Positions 7,488 to 16,023 of a stretch of 64,000 nucleotides of DNA are shown here, piece by piece (within the stretch, counting starts at the first letter, position 1; the number at the start of each line of letters is the position of its first letter). The notes under the pieces were generated by a model that was not told the DNA's origin, did not search any database, and was given only the letters and a program-made list of their open reading frames with translations. Origin of the DNA: Actinobacteria bacterium OV320. Its GTDB lineage: Bacteria > Actinomycetota > Actinomycetes > Streptomycetales > Streptomycetaceae. The stretch is taken from the NCBI GenBank assembly GCA_001298545.1, contig LJCX01000031.1, positions 124,001-188,000 on the forward strand, written 5' to 3'. The translations under genes were made by a program, and so were the position numbers.

Positions 7488-8351
7488 ATGGCAACAGGCG
7501 ACGCCGACTTCCTCGCCGAGCGCTTCGAAGCGCACCGCAGCCGCCTGCGTGCTGTCGCGCACCGCATGCTCGGGTCCGCCACCGAGGCCGACGACGCCGT
7601 GCAGGAGGCGTGGGAACGGCTAAGCCGGAGCGAGGGCGAGAGCGCGGGCAGGGAGATCGACAACATGGCGGGCTGGCTGACGACCGTCGTCGGCCGGGTC
7701 TGCCTGGACATGCTGCGCTCGCGCCGTTCATGCGCCGAGGAGCCGCTGGACGACTGGACGCCGGTCTCGTCGGGCGAGGACCCCGACCCCGCGCAGGACG
7801 CGCTGCTCGCCGACTCCGTGGGCGCCACGCTGCTCGTCGTCCTGGACACCCTCACCCCCGGCGAGCGGCTGGCGTTCGTGCTGCACGACCTGTTCGGCGT
7901 GCGCTACGAGCAGGTCGCGAGCATCGTCGACCGGACCCCGGAAGCCACCCGGCAGCTCGCCGGCCGGGCCCGGCGCCGGGTGCGGGGCGCACCGGAGCCG
8001 GACGTCGATCTCGTCCGGCAGCGCAAGGTCGTCGACGCCTTCCTGCCCGCCGCCCGGGACGGGGACTTCGTCAAGCTGCTCGCCGTGCTGGACCCGGACG
8101 TCGTGGCCCGCTCGGAGGCCGGCGTGGTCGCGGGCGCTGCGGCGGTCGCGGCGGTCGCGTCCACCTTCGCCTTCGTCGGGGCCGTCGTCAGGCCCGCCCT
8201 CATCGACGGCGCGACCGGACTGGCGGTGCTGTTCGAGGGCCGGGTGAAGCGGACACTCGGCTTCACGTTCGTGAGCGGTGGCCGGATCGCCGTGATCGAC
8301 GTCGTGGCCGACCTCGACCGCATCTCCGAACTGGAAGTGAAGCTGCTCTAG
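7488..8351 (+). CDS. SigJ/ECF41-like sigma factor with SnoaL-like C-terminal domain
   Basis: The 287-residue product has region 2 (about 8-75, EADDAVQEAWERL), region 4 (about 110-165) and a SnoaL-like C-terminal domain. Unlike the sigma factor gene at 5202, it lacks both the DGGG-type motif and the NPDKL-type motif; the corresponding end reads DLDRISEL. No COE-type partner is adjacent: the upstream gene is arfB and the downstream gene is convergent. The perfect ECF41 promoter in front suggests autoregulation, or activation by the other ECF41 factor in this window. Confidence 0.85.
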   Translation: MATGDADFLAERFEAHRSRLRAVAHRMLGSATEADDAVQEAWERLSRSEGESAGREIDNMAGWLTTVVGRVCLDMLRSRRSCAEEPLDDWTPVSSGEDPDPAQDALLADSVGATLLVVLDTLTPGERLAFVLHDLFGVRYEQVASIVDRTPEATRQLAGRARRRVRGAPEPDVDLVRQRKVVDAFLPAARDGDFVKLLAVLDPDVVARSEAGVVAGAAAVAAVASTFAFVGAVVRPALIDGATGLAVLFEGRVKRTLGFTFVSGGRIAVIDVVADLDRISELEVKLL

Positions 8352-8418
8352 TTCCGCCGGCAGGCTCGGGGCGGGAAGGCGGCTCCGGGGCCGCAAGGCG
8401 GGCTCCGGGCCGGGGCGG

Positions 8419-8895
8419 CTAGTCCAGGGCGAGGACGCCGACCGTCTCTCCCTCGCTGGTCTCGCCGTTCTTACGGAAGCCCAGCCCGAGATAGAAGTCC
8501 GCGGGACCGTTCTCACCCTCGTGCCAGGTCACGTACATCTCCTCGGTGCCCCGGCGCCGCAGTTCCGCGGCCACGGACCGCACGGCGAACCGGCCGTAGC
8601 CGCGGCCCTGTTCACCGGCGGCGATGTTCAGCCGCCACAGTCCGGAGCGGATCGGGCCGCCGTCGCCGCGCCCGTTCCAGTCGATGTCGAGAAAGGCCAT
8701 CAGAAAGCCGACGGCCCGGTCGCCGTCCATGATCAGGCGTGGCCAGGCGACCCCCGCGCGATGGACGTAGGCCTCCGCGAGCGACTGCATCACCGGAGAG
8801 ACGGCGAACTCCTGGTCGGGGCGGACCCGAATGCCGGTCGCGGCCTCGAAATTCGCGGGAGTGATGATTTCGAGTCGGGGCCCTGAAGTCGTCAT
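8419..8895 (-). CDS. GNAT-family N-acetyltransferase
   Basis: The 158-residue single-domain protein has the GNAT pattern: a central strand with VGFLMAFLDID, the acetyl-CoA loop EQGRGYGRFAV (about residue 95-105), and the closing block GPADFYLGLGFRKNGE. The substrate is unknown. It converges with the sigma factor gene at 7488 across 67 bases and reads from ATG 8895. Confidence 0.85.
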   Translation of the reverse strand: MTTSGPRLEIITPANFEAATGIRVRPDQEFAVSPVMQSLAEAYVHRAGVAWPRLIMDGDRAVGFLMAFLDIDWNGRGDGGPIRSGLWRLNIAAGEQGRGYGRFAVRSVAAELRRRGTEEMYVTWHEGENGPADFYLGLGFRKNGETSEGETVGVLALD

Positions 8896-8945
8896 GCGGG
8901 CACCCTAGGCGGGCCGCTCGTCCGGCGGCCACGGCATTTCCGGTG

Positions 8946-9536
8946 TCACCCCAACTGCCGGTAACGGCCCCGGAAATGCACCAGCGGACCGCCGTCCGCG
9001 CTCGGTACCGACGCGGTGAGCACGCGGCCGATCACCAGCGTATGGTCGCCGGCCGTGACCTGCTGCTCGGTGCGGCACTCCAGGGTCGCCAGGGCGCCGC
9101 CGACCAGGGGGGCGCCGGCCACCTCGCCGCGGGTGTACGGGATGTCCTCGAAGAGCAGCCGGTCGCTGATGCGGCCCTTCATGGCGAAGCGGCCTGCGAT
9201 GTGCCGCTGGCTCTCGGAGAGCACCGACACCGCCCAGAGGGGCTGCTCGTCGAGCAGGTCGTCCATCCGGGAGCCGGTGCGCAGACTGACCAGGACCAAC
9301 GGCGGGTCCAGGGAGACCGAAATGAACGCCGTCGCGGTCATGCCGACGTCCTCGCCGTCCGGCGCCCCGGGGTCGTCCGGGTCGAGGGACGGCTCCCGGG
9401 CGGTCACCAGGACCACGCCGTCGGCGAGCCGGGACATGGCGGCGCGGAACTCGTCGTTGCTCACTCCCTCAGCATGCCTGGAGCGGGCCTCGGACACGGT
9501 CTTGAGCACAGCCGGCTCGAGTACGTCTGGGGGCAT
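8946..9536 (-). CDS. flavin reductase-family protein
   Basis: The product of about 196 residues is a flavin reductase-like FMN-binding split-barrel protein. Visible family blocks are FRAAMSRLADGVVLVT near the start, MTATAFISVSLDPPLVLVSL (FMN phosphate region), and the end block HTLVIGRVLTASV ... PLVHFRGRYRQLG. It probably supplies reduced FMN to a two-component monooxygenase or acts as a diflavin-independent oxidoreductase. The open frame continues upstream to 9650, but ATG 9536 leaves the promoter region free. A GTG about 23 codons further in is another possible start, directly after a purine-rich stretch. Confidence 0.8.
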   Translation of the reverse strand: MPPDVLEPAVLKTVSEARSRHAEGVSNDEFRAAMSRLADGVVLVTAREPSLDPDDPGAPDGEDVGMTATAFISVSLDPPLVLVSLRTGSRMDDLLDEQPLWAVSVLSESQRHIAGRFAMKGRISDRLLFEDIPYTRGEVAGAPLVGGALATLECRTEQQVTAGDHTLVIGRVLTASVPSADGGPLVHFRGRYRQLG

Positions 9537-9901
9537 GTCCGAAACGCTAGTGTCCGTCCGGTGCGCGGCGCATCGGACCTCCGCCCGAGTAGGGTCGTAG
9601 GACCGTGGACCTATTCCCCCGGCGCCCGATTCCGGTGTCCGTCCGGGCATGTTCGTGCCTGTCCGTGTTCAGGAAACACACAGGAAAACGCGGAAACTCC
9701 ACTCAAATGTTCATCTTCACCTGTGACTTGAGTCACAAGAAGCATTAATTGTTGACCCTGTGTACCGAGTGGGCAGCGCGCTGTGATTCAGTGGCGGAGG
9801 CGTCACAAGGAGACACACACCGACAGCACAGCACCAGAAACGACGTTACGCCGAGAACAACCCTTGATTCGCTGCGAAGTCTCGGGGGGAGGGCGAAACA
9901 C
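9537..9901. other. intergenic region before cdgB
   Basis: No protein-coding gene was seen in these 365 bases between the divergent flavin reductase and cdgB genes. The right part is less G+C-rich and holds a Crp-type palindrome (9722-9737). The cdgB ribosome site GGAGGG lies just before ATG 9902. Confidence 0.6.
9722..9737. promoter_or_regulatory. Crp-family binding palindrome
   Basis: TGTGACTTGAGTCACA is a TGTGA-N6-TCACA palindrome and also satisfies GTG-N6-GNCAC, the Streptomyces Crp pattern I recall. It lies 165 bases upstream of cdgB. A BldD box was considered, but the half-sites are one base too close. Confidence 0.55.
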
Positions 9902-11569
9902 ATGGAGACCGAGTCGGAGCCTTACGTCCGCCTTGCGTCCCTGCGACAACTGCACCAGGTCATGGCCGACATGAACACGGCCCGCAGCCTGGCCGACACC
10001 TTGCAGACCGTCGCCGACGGCGTGGTCACGGCACTCGGGTACGAGCTGGCGTGCGTCAACCTCGTGCGTCCCGACGGCGATCTCGTGGTCGCCGCCTTCG
10101 CCGGCAACCCGGCCGCCGAGGCACTGATCACCGGCCGGGTCGGCTCGCGCGACTCCTGGGACCGGCGCCTCGCCATGGGGGAGACCTGGGGCGACCTGAT
10201 CTTCATACCCCACACCGAGGGCTGGGTCCTCGACGACGACGACGTGCCCCAGTGGTACACCGACGGGCCCGCGCCCCGCTTCGAGGACGAGTGGCACCCC
10301 TCGGACCGCCTCTTCGCCCCCATGTACATGCCCGCCGCCCCCGGCAGCGGAGGCACCTGCGGTGAGCTGATAGGCGTCCTGTCCGTGGACCGGCCGCGCA
10401 ACGGCCGCCGGCCCGGCGCGTGGGGACGCGAAGCCCTCCAGATGTACGCCTTCCAGGCCGCCATCGCCATCAGCAACGCACGTCTACGCGCGAATATGCA
10501 GCGGGCACTGGTACGGCTCGAACGCGAGCAGCAGGCCCTGCGCGCCAGTGAGGAAAGCTTCCGGCAGGCCTTCGAGTACGCCCCCTCCGGCATGGCGATA
10601 GCCGAGATGGGCGGCGACCAGCACGGTCGGATACTCCGGACCAACGACGCCCTGTGCCGCCTGCTGGGCCGCCCCGCCTCCGCGATGCGCCGCTACTCCT
10701 TCTCCGACCTCGTCCACCCCGAGGACATAGGCACCCTGCTCCGCACCTCCGCCGAGGGCGGGCGGGCCGAACTCCGCCTCGGTCGGCGGGACGGCACCTA
10801 CGTCTGGGTCAGCCTCCGCAACTCCGTCGTCGCCGACGCCGCCGACGGGCCCCGCTTCCTCCTCACCCACGTCGAGGACATAGAGGACCGCAAGCGCCGC
10901 GAGCTCCAGCTCGCCCACCGCGCCTCGCACGACTCCCTCACCGGGCTGCCGAACTCCGCCGAACTGCGCTCGCGGCTCTCCGCCCGGCTCTGTCAGCGCC
11001 CCCAGTCCACCCACCCCGCCGCCGTCGACGCCATGGACACGGCGTACGGCCACGCCGCCTTCGACGCCAACGGGCACGGCTTCGACTACCGGCCCGGCGG
11101 CACCGAGTCCTTCGACGGCTACGACCACCATGTGCACACCGCCGCCCCCGAGGAGGGGCACGACGACGGCACCAAGGGGCTCGCGGTCCTCTTCTGCGAC
11201 CTCGACGGCTTCAAGTCGATCAACGACCGGTTCGGCCACAACGCCGGCGACGCGGTCCTCATCGAGGTCGCCCGCCGGCTCTCCCGCCAGGTCCGCGACG
11301 GCGACACGGTCGCCCGGCTCGGCGGCGACGAGTTCGTGATCCTCGCCGACGGCCTCGGCCGCGCCGACGCGGCCGACCTGGCCGTACGGCTGCGCAACGA
11401 GATCATCCAGCCGATCCGCGCCGAGGGCCGGGCCGTGCGGGTGGGCGCGAGCTTCGGTATCGGCTGGGCACATTGCGGGATGACCGCGGACGAAGTGCTG
11501 AAGTCCGCCGACGAACGCATGTACGTCGAGAAACGATCTCGTCCCAAACAGCACCGGCGTGCGGGATGA
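9902..11569 (+). CDS. cdgB: diguanylate cyclase CdgB (GAF-PAS-GGDEF)
   Basis: The 555-residue cytosolic protein has an N-terminal GAF-like domain (about 25-205), a coiled-coil linker (about 205-225), a PAS/PAC domain (about 225-335) and a C-terminal GGDEF domain. The active-site motif GGDEF is intact at 474-478, and the inhibitory c-di-GMP site RDGD sits five residues before it, so product inhibition is expected. A His/Asp/Gly-rich insert (about 375-425) separates the first cyclase helix from the core. It makes c-di-GMP, which controls development in Streptomyces through BldD. The architecture matches CdgB (SCO4281) from memory. Confidence 0.88.
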   Translation: METESEPYVRLASLRQLHQVMADMNTARSLADTLQTVADGVVTALGYELACVNLVRPDGDLVVAAFAGNPAAEALITGRVGSRDSWDRRLAMGETWGDLIFIPHTEGWVLDDDDVPQWYTDGPAPRFEDEWHPSDRLFAPMYMPAAPGSGGTCGELIGVLSVDRPRNGRRPGAWGREALQMYAFQAAIAISNARLRANMQRALVRLEREQQALRASEESFRQAFEYAPSGMAIAEMGGDQHGRILRTNDALCRLLGRPASAMRRYSFSDLVHPEDIGTLLRTSAEGGRAELRLGRRDGTYVWVSLRNSVVADAADGPRFLLTHVEDIEDRKRRELQLAHRASHDSLTGLPNSAELRSRLSARLCQRPQSTHPAAVDAMDTAYGHAAFDANGHGFDYRPGGTESFDGYDHHVHTAAPEEGHDDGTKGLAVLFCDLDGFKSINDRFGHNAGDAVLIEVARRLSRQVRDGDTVARLGGDEFVILADGLGRADAADLAVRLRNEIIQPIRAEGRAVRVGASFGIGWAHCGMTADEVLKSADERMYVEKRSRPKQHRRAG

Positions 11570-11689
11570 TCACCAGGTCAGCGAGCTGATGCGATCAGAG
11601 TCACCTGTTTGGGCCATCCGGAGCGGGTAGGCTCGCCAGTCTGACCGCACCATCGCATCCGACCCGCACTTGCTGAGGAGTACCAAGGG

Positions 11690-12640
11690 ATGACGTCCGG
11701 CAACAACGGCGCGAGTACGCCCGAGGACGACGACCCGTTCGGCTACCTCTACGCCGACGGCCAGGCCAACGGCGCGCAGCCGCCGTCCGGTGGTGGCTAC
11801 GGCTACCCCAACTCGGTCAGCAGAGTGCGCGCGGTCGGCGAGCGCCAGTACGGACAGCAGCAGACCGCGCAGTACGGGCAGCCGCCGACGATGCCTCAGC
11901 AGCAGGGCGCGTACGGCCAGCCGAACGCGCACTACGCCGCGCCCGAGAACTTCGGCGGCGGCGGCCCCTCCACCGGCCGCCAGCCCGCGCAGAACGGCGG
12001 CGGTCGCGGCCGGGGCCCCAACACCAAGGGTCTGCTGATCGGCGCGGTCGCGGTGGTCGCCGCGGTCGTGATCGGCATCGTGGTGGCCATGGCGAACGGC
12101 GACGACGGCTCCGACGACAACAAGGCGAGCGACCAGCCCTCCACCTCGGCCTCCGCCTCCGCGAGCCCCTCGCCCAGCGAGTCCGCCGGCGACGACGAGA
12201 ACAAGACCGAGATCCCGCCGGTGGACGCGAAGGCGCTGAACCTCGGCGGCAGCGCCGCGCTGGCCTCGGACGTCGAGGGCGCGCAGGCGGCCGGCGGGGT
12301 CTATGTCGGCAACCTCAACCAGGTCGGCAACTCGGTCACCTGGACGGTCAACGGCGTCCCGTCGGACGGCACGTACACGCTGTTCGCGCACTACAGCGTG
12401 CCGGGTGAAGACCAGGCGATGACGCTCACGGTCAACGGCAAGACGTTCGGCAGTAAGTTCCCGCTGGAGAACTACGCGAAGGGGCCCGCCGGCGACTTCG
12501 TCAAGGGCTGGACGACCAGTTACACCTGGCCCACGCTCACCAAGGGCACCAACACGCTGACCCTCTCCTGCCAGGACGGCGACAAGTGCAACGTCCTGCT
12601 GGACCAGTTGTGGGTGAAGCCCGGTCAGGTCAAGAAGTGA
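11690..12640 (+). CDS. membrane-anchored carbohydrate-binding-like protein
   Basis: The 316-residue protein has a Gln/Gly/Tyr-rich cytosolic segment (about 1-112), one transmembrane helix (about 113-135, GLLIGAVAVVAAVVIGIVVA), a Ser/Pro/Ala linker, and an extracellular beta-rich domain (about 180-316). The outer domain resembles CBM35/CBM6-type modules (SVTWTVNGVPSDGTYTLFAH, TLTVNG, and a disulfide-capable CQDGDKC). It probably binds a cell-wall or extracellular polysaccharide. GAGGAG precedes ATG 11690. The family assignment is by pattern and not certain. It stands alone between cdgB and a convergent sugar kinase. Confidence 0.7.
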   Translation: MTSGNNGASTPEDDDPFGYLYADGQANGAQPPSGGGYGYPNSVSRVRAVGERQYGQQQTAQYGQPPTMPQQQGAYGQPNAHYAAPENFGGGGPSTGRQPAQNGGGRGRGPNTKGLLIGAVAVVAAVVIGIVVAMANGDDGSDDNKASDQPSTSASASASPSPSESAGDDENKTEIPPVDAKALNLGGSAALASDVEGAQAAGGVYVGNLNQVGNSVTWTVNGVPSDGTYTLFAHYSVPGEDQAMTLTVNGKTFGSKFPLENYAKGPAGDFVKGWTTSYTWPTLTKGTNTLTLSCQDGDKCNVLLDQLWVKPGQVKK

Positions 12641-12670
12641 CACCTCGGGTTCAGGACCGATCCGTCGGGT

Positions 12671-13600
12671 TCAGGCCGCGGTGATCTCCGCGGCCACCGT
12701 GATCCGGCCGAGCAGCTCCTCGTAGGCGGCGCGGTCGAACTCGCCCGCCGCCGGGGCCGCCACGGTCGCCGCCGACAGGGCCACCGCGCGGGACAGCCGG
12801 TCCGGCCAGGGGAGGCGTTCCACCAGGCCGGACAGCAGGCCCGGGACCGCCGAGTCGCCCGCGCCGGTCGGATTGCCGTGGACGCGGCGTGGCGGGGCGG
12901 CGCGCCAGCGGCCCTCCGGGGTGACCGCGAGGAACCCTTCGGCGCCCAGCGAGGCCACGACGGCGTGCGCGCCGCGCCTTCGCGCGTCCCGGGTCGCCTG
13001 CAACGGCTCGTGCGAACCGGTGAGTTCGGCCAGTTCGGTGGCGTTCGGCTTGACGATGTCCGGGCGGGCGGCGACCCCGCGGCGCAACGGCTCTCCGCTC
13101 GTGTCCAGCAGTACGGGGACACCCGCGGCCCGTGCCCGCCGCACCAGGACCGCGTACGCGCCCACCGGCACCCCCGGCGGCAGACTGCCGCACAGGGCCA
13201 CCGCGTCGGCGTCGGCGAGCAGCCCTTCGTAGGCCTCCTGGAAGGCGGACCACTCGGCCGGCGCGATCACCGGGCCGGGTTCGTTCAGCTGGGTCGTGTC
13301 GCCGGTGCGGGCGTCGACGACCGCGACCGTGCGGCGGGTGGCCCCGGCGACCGGGACGAGGGCGTCCACGATCCCGGTCATGGCGGTGAGTTCTTCCTGT
13401 ACGACCCGGCCGGTGGGGCCGCCGACGAAACCGGTCGCCGTCACCTCGTGGCCGAGGGCGGCCAGCACCCGGGCGACGTTCAGCCCCTTGCCGCCGGGCC
13501 GTTCCCGCACGTCGGTCACCCGGTGCGAGGCGTGCGGCCGCAGCGCGGGCACGTGATAGGTGAGGTCGAGAGCGGTGTTCAGAGTGACGGTGAGGATCAC
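12671..13600 (-). CDS. PfkB-family hexose kinase (1-phosphofructokinase-like)
   Basis: The 309-residue product has both PfkB signatures: PGGKGLNVARVLAALG near residue 36 and the catalytic NPTGAGDSAVPG near 243-254, where the Asp is the base. It matches the 1-phosphofructokinase/tagatose-6-phosphate kinase branch. It transfers phosphate from ATP to a sugar phosphate in the cytosol. The start is GTG 13600 with GGGGGAGG upstream. Its position next to nagA and nagK suggests a role in sugar or amino-sugar use, but no dre site was seen in its promoter. Confidence 0.85.
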   Translation of the reverse strand: MILTVTLNTALDLTYHVPALRPHASHRVTDVRERPGGKGLNVARVLAALGHEVTATGFVGGPTGRVVQEELTAMTGIVDALVPVAGATRRTVAVVDARTGDTTQLNEPGPVIAPAEWSAFQEAYEGLLADADAVALCGSLPPGVPVGAYAVLVRRARAAGVPVLLDTSGEPLRRGVAARPDIVKPNATELAELTGSHEPLQATRDARRRGAHAVVASLGAEGFLAVTPEGRWRAAPPRRVHGNPTGAGDSAVPGLLSGLVERLPWPDRLSRAVALSAATVAAPAAGEFDRAAYEELLGRITVAAEITAA

Positions 13601-13736
13601 CTGGCGGCCTCCCCCGGCTGGCGTGCGTACATGAACGGTTCCGGAACTCTCCGGCTTCCGGAGGCCTGATCATGCCAAAGAGACGGCGACCGGCCCAGTG
13701 CGCGGGTCGGCCACCGTTCCTGTGCGGGGGGACGTT

Positions 13737-14918
13737 TCAGGCCAGTTGGGGATCCACCACCCAATCCCCCTTGCGCATCACGCCCTTGAGCTCGAAGTTC
13801 TCGTCCAGCAGGACCAGGTCGGCGTCCTTGCCGGGTTCCAGCGAGCCCACTCTGTCGTCGATGCCCAGCAGCCGGGCCGGGTTGGCGGACAGCGCGGCGA
13901 CGACGTCCTCGACCGGCAGCCGGTCGATCGTCACCGCCCGCTGGAAGGCGCGGTCCTGGGTGAGGGTGGAGCCCGCGATCGAGCCGCCCTCCACCAGCCG
14001 GGCCACGCCCTCGCTGACCTCGACCTCCAACGGACCGAGCAGGTAGCGGCCGTCGCCGATGCCGGCCGCGTCCATCGCGTCCGTGATGAACGCCACCCGG
14101 CCCGGGCCCGCGTGACGGAACGCCAGCTCCAGGGCGGCCGGGTGCAGATGCGTGCCGTCGTTGATGAGCTCGACCGTCACCCGCTCGTCCTCCAGGAGCG
14201 CGGCGATCGGGCCGGGGCTGCGGTGGCCGAGCGGCGGCATCGCGTTGAAGAGGTGGGTGGCGACGGTGGCTCCGGCCTCGATGGCCTGAACCGTCTGCTC
14301 GTACGTCGCGTCCGTGTGCCCGACGGCGGCGATCACGCCGTGCTCGGCGAGCAGTCGTACGGAGTCCAGGCCGCCCGGGAGCTCCGTCGCGAGGGTGACC
14401 ATGCTCGCCCGGCCGCGCGCCGCGTCGATCAGCTTGCGCACCTCCGCAGGGTCGGGGTCGCGCAGCAGCGCCTCGGAGTGCGCGCCCTTGCGGCAGGGCG
14501 AGATGAAGGGGCCCTCGAAGTGGATGCCGGCCAGGTCGCCCTGCTCGGCCAGCTCGCTCAGCAGGCCGGCCTGACGGACCAGGAAGTCCATCTCGTCGGT
14601 GACGGTCGAGGCGACGAGGGTGGTGGTGCCGTGCAGCCGGTGGGTGTGGATGGCCTTCAGGACGTCCTCGGCCGTGCCGGAGAAGGAGGCTCCGCCGCCG
14701 CCGTGGTTGTGCAGGTCGATGAAGCCGGGGACCAGCCAGTGTCCCGTCACGTCGAGGACGTCCCCGTGCGGGGCTTCGGCCGCGATCTTCGTGCCGTCGA
14801 TCGTGACGCGGCCGTCGGGAACCGTGCCCGTCGGCAGTACCACCCTGGCGCCGATGAGTACCTGCGGGCGCGTCGTGGGTCGTTGCGCAGTTCCCCGCGC
14901 CCCTAGGGGGGTGGCCAT
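13737..14918 (-). CDS. nagA: N-acetylglucosamine-6-phosphate deacetylase
   Basis: The 393-residue amidohydrolase removes acetate from GlcNAc-6-phosphate, feeding glucosamine-6-phosphate into glycolysis or wall synthesis. Metal and catalytic motifs are present: DLHNHGGGG (about 70), HFEGPF (about 140), GHTDAT (about 205), THLFNAM (about 225) and ITDAMDAAG (about 285). ATG 14918 has GGAGGT 9 bases upstream and overlaps the nagK stop by one base (TGATG), so translation is coupled. Residues about 3-16 are encoded by a copy of a common Streptomyces interspersed repeat, which may have been recruited as the N-terminus. Confidence 0.93.
   Translation of the reverse strand: MATPLGARGTAQRPTTRPQVLIGARVVLPTGTVPDGRVTIDGTKIAAEAPHGDVLDVTGHWLVPGFIDLHNHGGGGASFSGTAEDVLKAIHTHRLHGTTTLVASTVTDEMDFLVRQAGLLSELAEQGDLAGIHFEGPFISPCRKGAHSEALLRDPDPAEVRKLIDAARGRASMVTLATELPGGLDSVRLLAEHGVIAAVGHTDATYEQTVQAIEAGATVATHLFNAMPPLGHRSPGPIAALLEDERVTVELINDGTHLHPAALELAFRHAGPGRVAFITDAMDAAGIGDGRYLLGPLEVEVSEGVARLVEGGSIAGSTLTQDRAFQRAVTIDRLPVEDVVAALSANPARLLGIDDRVGSLEPGKDADLVLLDENFELKGVMRKGDWVVDPQLA
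14871..14911. repeat. Streptomyces interspersed repeat inside nagA
   Basis: The stretch around GCGCAGTTCCCCGCGCCCCT is, from memory, a repeat found many times in Streptomyces intergenic regions. Here it lies within the first 16 codons of nagA. Confidence 0.6.
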
Positions 14919-15859
14919 CAGGGTGTTACCTCCATACCGTCGGTTGTGTTGAGGAGATCCCAGGCCAGGAGGCCCGCGCCCAGGCAGCCGGCGGTGTCGC
15001 CCAGGGCCGCCGGCACGATCTCCGGCAGCTTCTGGAAGGTCACCCGTCGGCGGACCGCGTCCCGTAGGGGCGTGAACAAGGTTTCCCCCGCCTCGGCGAG
15101 GCCGCCACCGATGACGAGCGTGCGGGGGTCCAGCAGGGTGAGGGCGGTGACCAGGCCGTCGGCGAGCGCGTCCACGGCGCTCTGCCAGACCCGGACGGCG
15201 TTCGGGTCGCCGGACGTGACGGCCTTCGCGCAGTCCGCGGCGTCCGCCTCCGGGTCGCCGCAGGCCGCCGCCCATGCCTCGCTGACCGCCGCGGCCGACG
15301 CGAAGCGCTCCAGACAGCCGTGCTGTCCGCACGGACACGGGGTTCCGCCGGGCCGTACGACGATGTGGCCGATCTCGCCCGCGAAGCCGTGGGCGCCCGC
15401 CTCCACCCGGCCGTCGACGCCGATCGCGCCCGCGATGCCGGTGCCCAGCGCCACGAACAGGAACCGGTCCGCGCCCCGGCCCGCGCCGATCCGGCCCTCG
15501 GCGAGGCCGCCGGTGCGCACGTCGTGCCCGAGGGCGACGGGAGCGCCGAGGCGGTCCGCGAGCAGTGCGCGCAGGGGTACGTCCCGCCAGCCCAGGTTGG
15601 CCGCGTAGGCGGCGACGCCGTTCGCCTCGTCGACGATGCCGGGCACGGCCACGCCCGCCGCGGCCGCGGGCTCGCCGAACTGCCGGGCGCCGTGTTCGCG
15701 CAGCTCGGCGGCGAAGTCGAGGATGCCGGCGACGACCGCGTCGGGTCCGCGCTCACGGCCGGTGGGCCGGCGGGCCCGGTGCAGCAGTGCGCCGTCCGCG
15801 CCGACCAGGGCGGCCTTCATCCCGGTGCCGCCCACGTCCAGGGCGATGACATGTCTCAC
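14918..15859 (-). CDS. nagK: ROK-family N-acetylglucosamine kinase
   Basis: The 313-residue protein has the ROK signature: ALDVGGTGMKAAL for phosphate binding at the start, GHDVRTGGLAEG, the ALGTGIAGA block, and the zinc site CPCGQHGCLERF at about 173-184 after GEIGHIVV. It phosphorylates GlcNAc to GlcNAc-6-phosphate, the nagA substrate; the one-base overlap with nagA makes this a nagKA operon. The promoter region holds dre-like sites, consistent with DasR repression relieved by glucosamine-6-phosphate. Glucokinase activity cannot be excluded from sequence, but linkage to nagA favours GlcNAc. Confidence 0.9.
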   Translation of the reverse strand: MRHVIALDVGGTGMKAALVGADGALLHRARRPTGRERGPDAVVAGILDFAAELREHGARQFGEPAAAAGVAVPGIVDEANGVAAYAANLGWRDVPLRALLADRLGAPVALGHDVRTGGLAEGRIGAGRGADRFLFVALGTGIAGAIGVDGRVEAGAHGFAGEIGHIVVRPGGTPCPCGQHGCLERFASAAAVSEAWAAACGDPEADAADCAKAVTSGDPNAVRVWQSAVDALADGLVTALTLLDPRTLVIGGGLAEAGETLFTPLRDAVRRRVTFQKLPEIVPAALGDTAGCLGAGLLAWDLLNTTDGMEVTP

Positions 15860-15886
15860 GGGGACAGTGTGGACCGAGGACCCGTG

Positions 15887-15902
15887 AGAGGTCTAGTCCA
15901 CT
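15887..15902. promoter_or_regulatory. DasR-type dre site 1
   Basis: AGAGGTCTAGTCCACT agrees with the dre consensus ACTGGTCTAGACCACT at 13 of 16 positions. It is 28 bases upstream of the nagK start. Confidence 0.75.
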
Positions 15903-15941
15903 CGCGGGTTGTGGGGGTACCGTGCCGCCCCGGAGGCCGAA

Positions 15942-15957
15942 AGAGGTCTAGTCCACA
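15942..15957. promoter_or_regulatory. DasR-type dre site 2
   Basis: AGAGGTCTAGTCCACA repeats site 1 almost exactly (12 of 16 to consensus), 55 bases away, about five helical turns, so both lie on the same face of the DNA. Confidence 0.75.
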
Positions 15958-15959
15958 TG

Positions 15960-15975
15960 GGTGGTGTAGACCTTA
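15960..15975. promoter_or_regulatory. weaker third dre-like site and -10 of the binding-protein gene
   Basis: GGTGGTGTAGACCTTA keeps the TGGT.TAGACC core (10 of 16 to consensus). A TATGAT -10 hexamer follows at 15997-16002, so a bound repressor here would cover the promoter of the sugar-binding lipoprotein gene. Confidence 0.5.
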
Positions 15976-16023
15976 ATCCGCATAGCGGTCCATTGGTATG
16001 ATCAATCAGTTGGGAGCGTCACG

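Noticed and set aside
9722..9737. BldD box upstream of cdgB
   Set aside because: cdgB is a BldD target in S. coelicolor from memory, but this palindrome has four rather than five bases between AC and GT; it fits Crp better.
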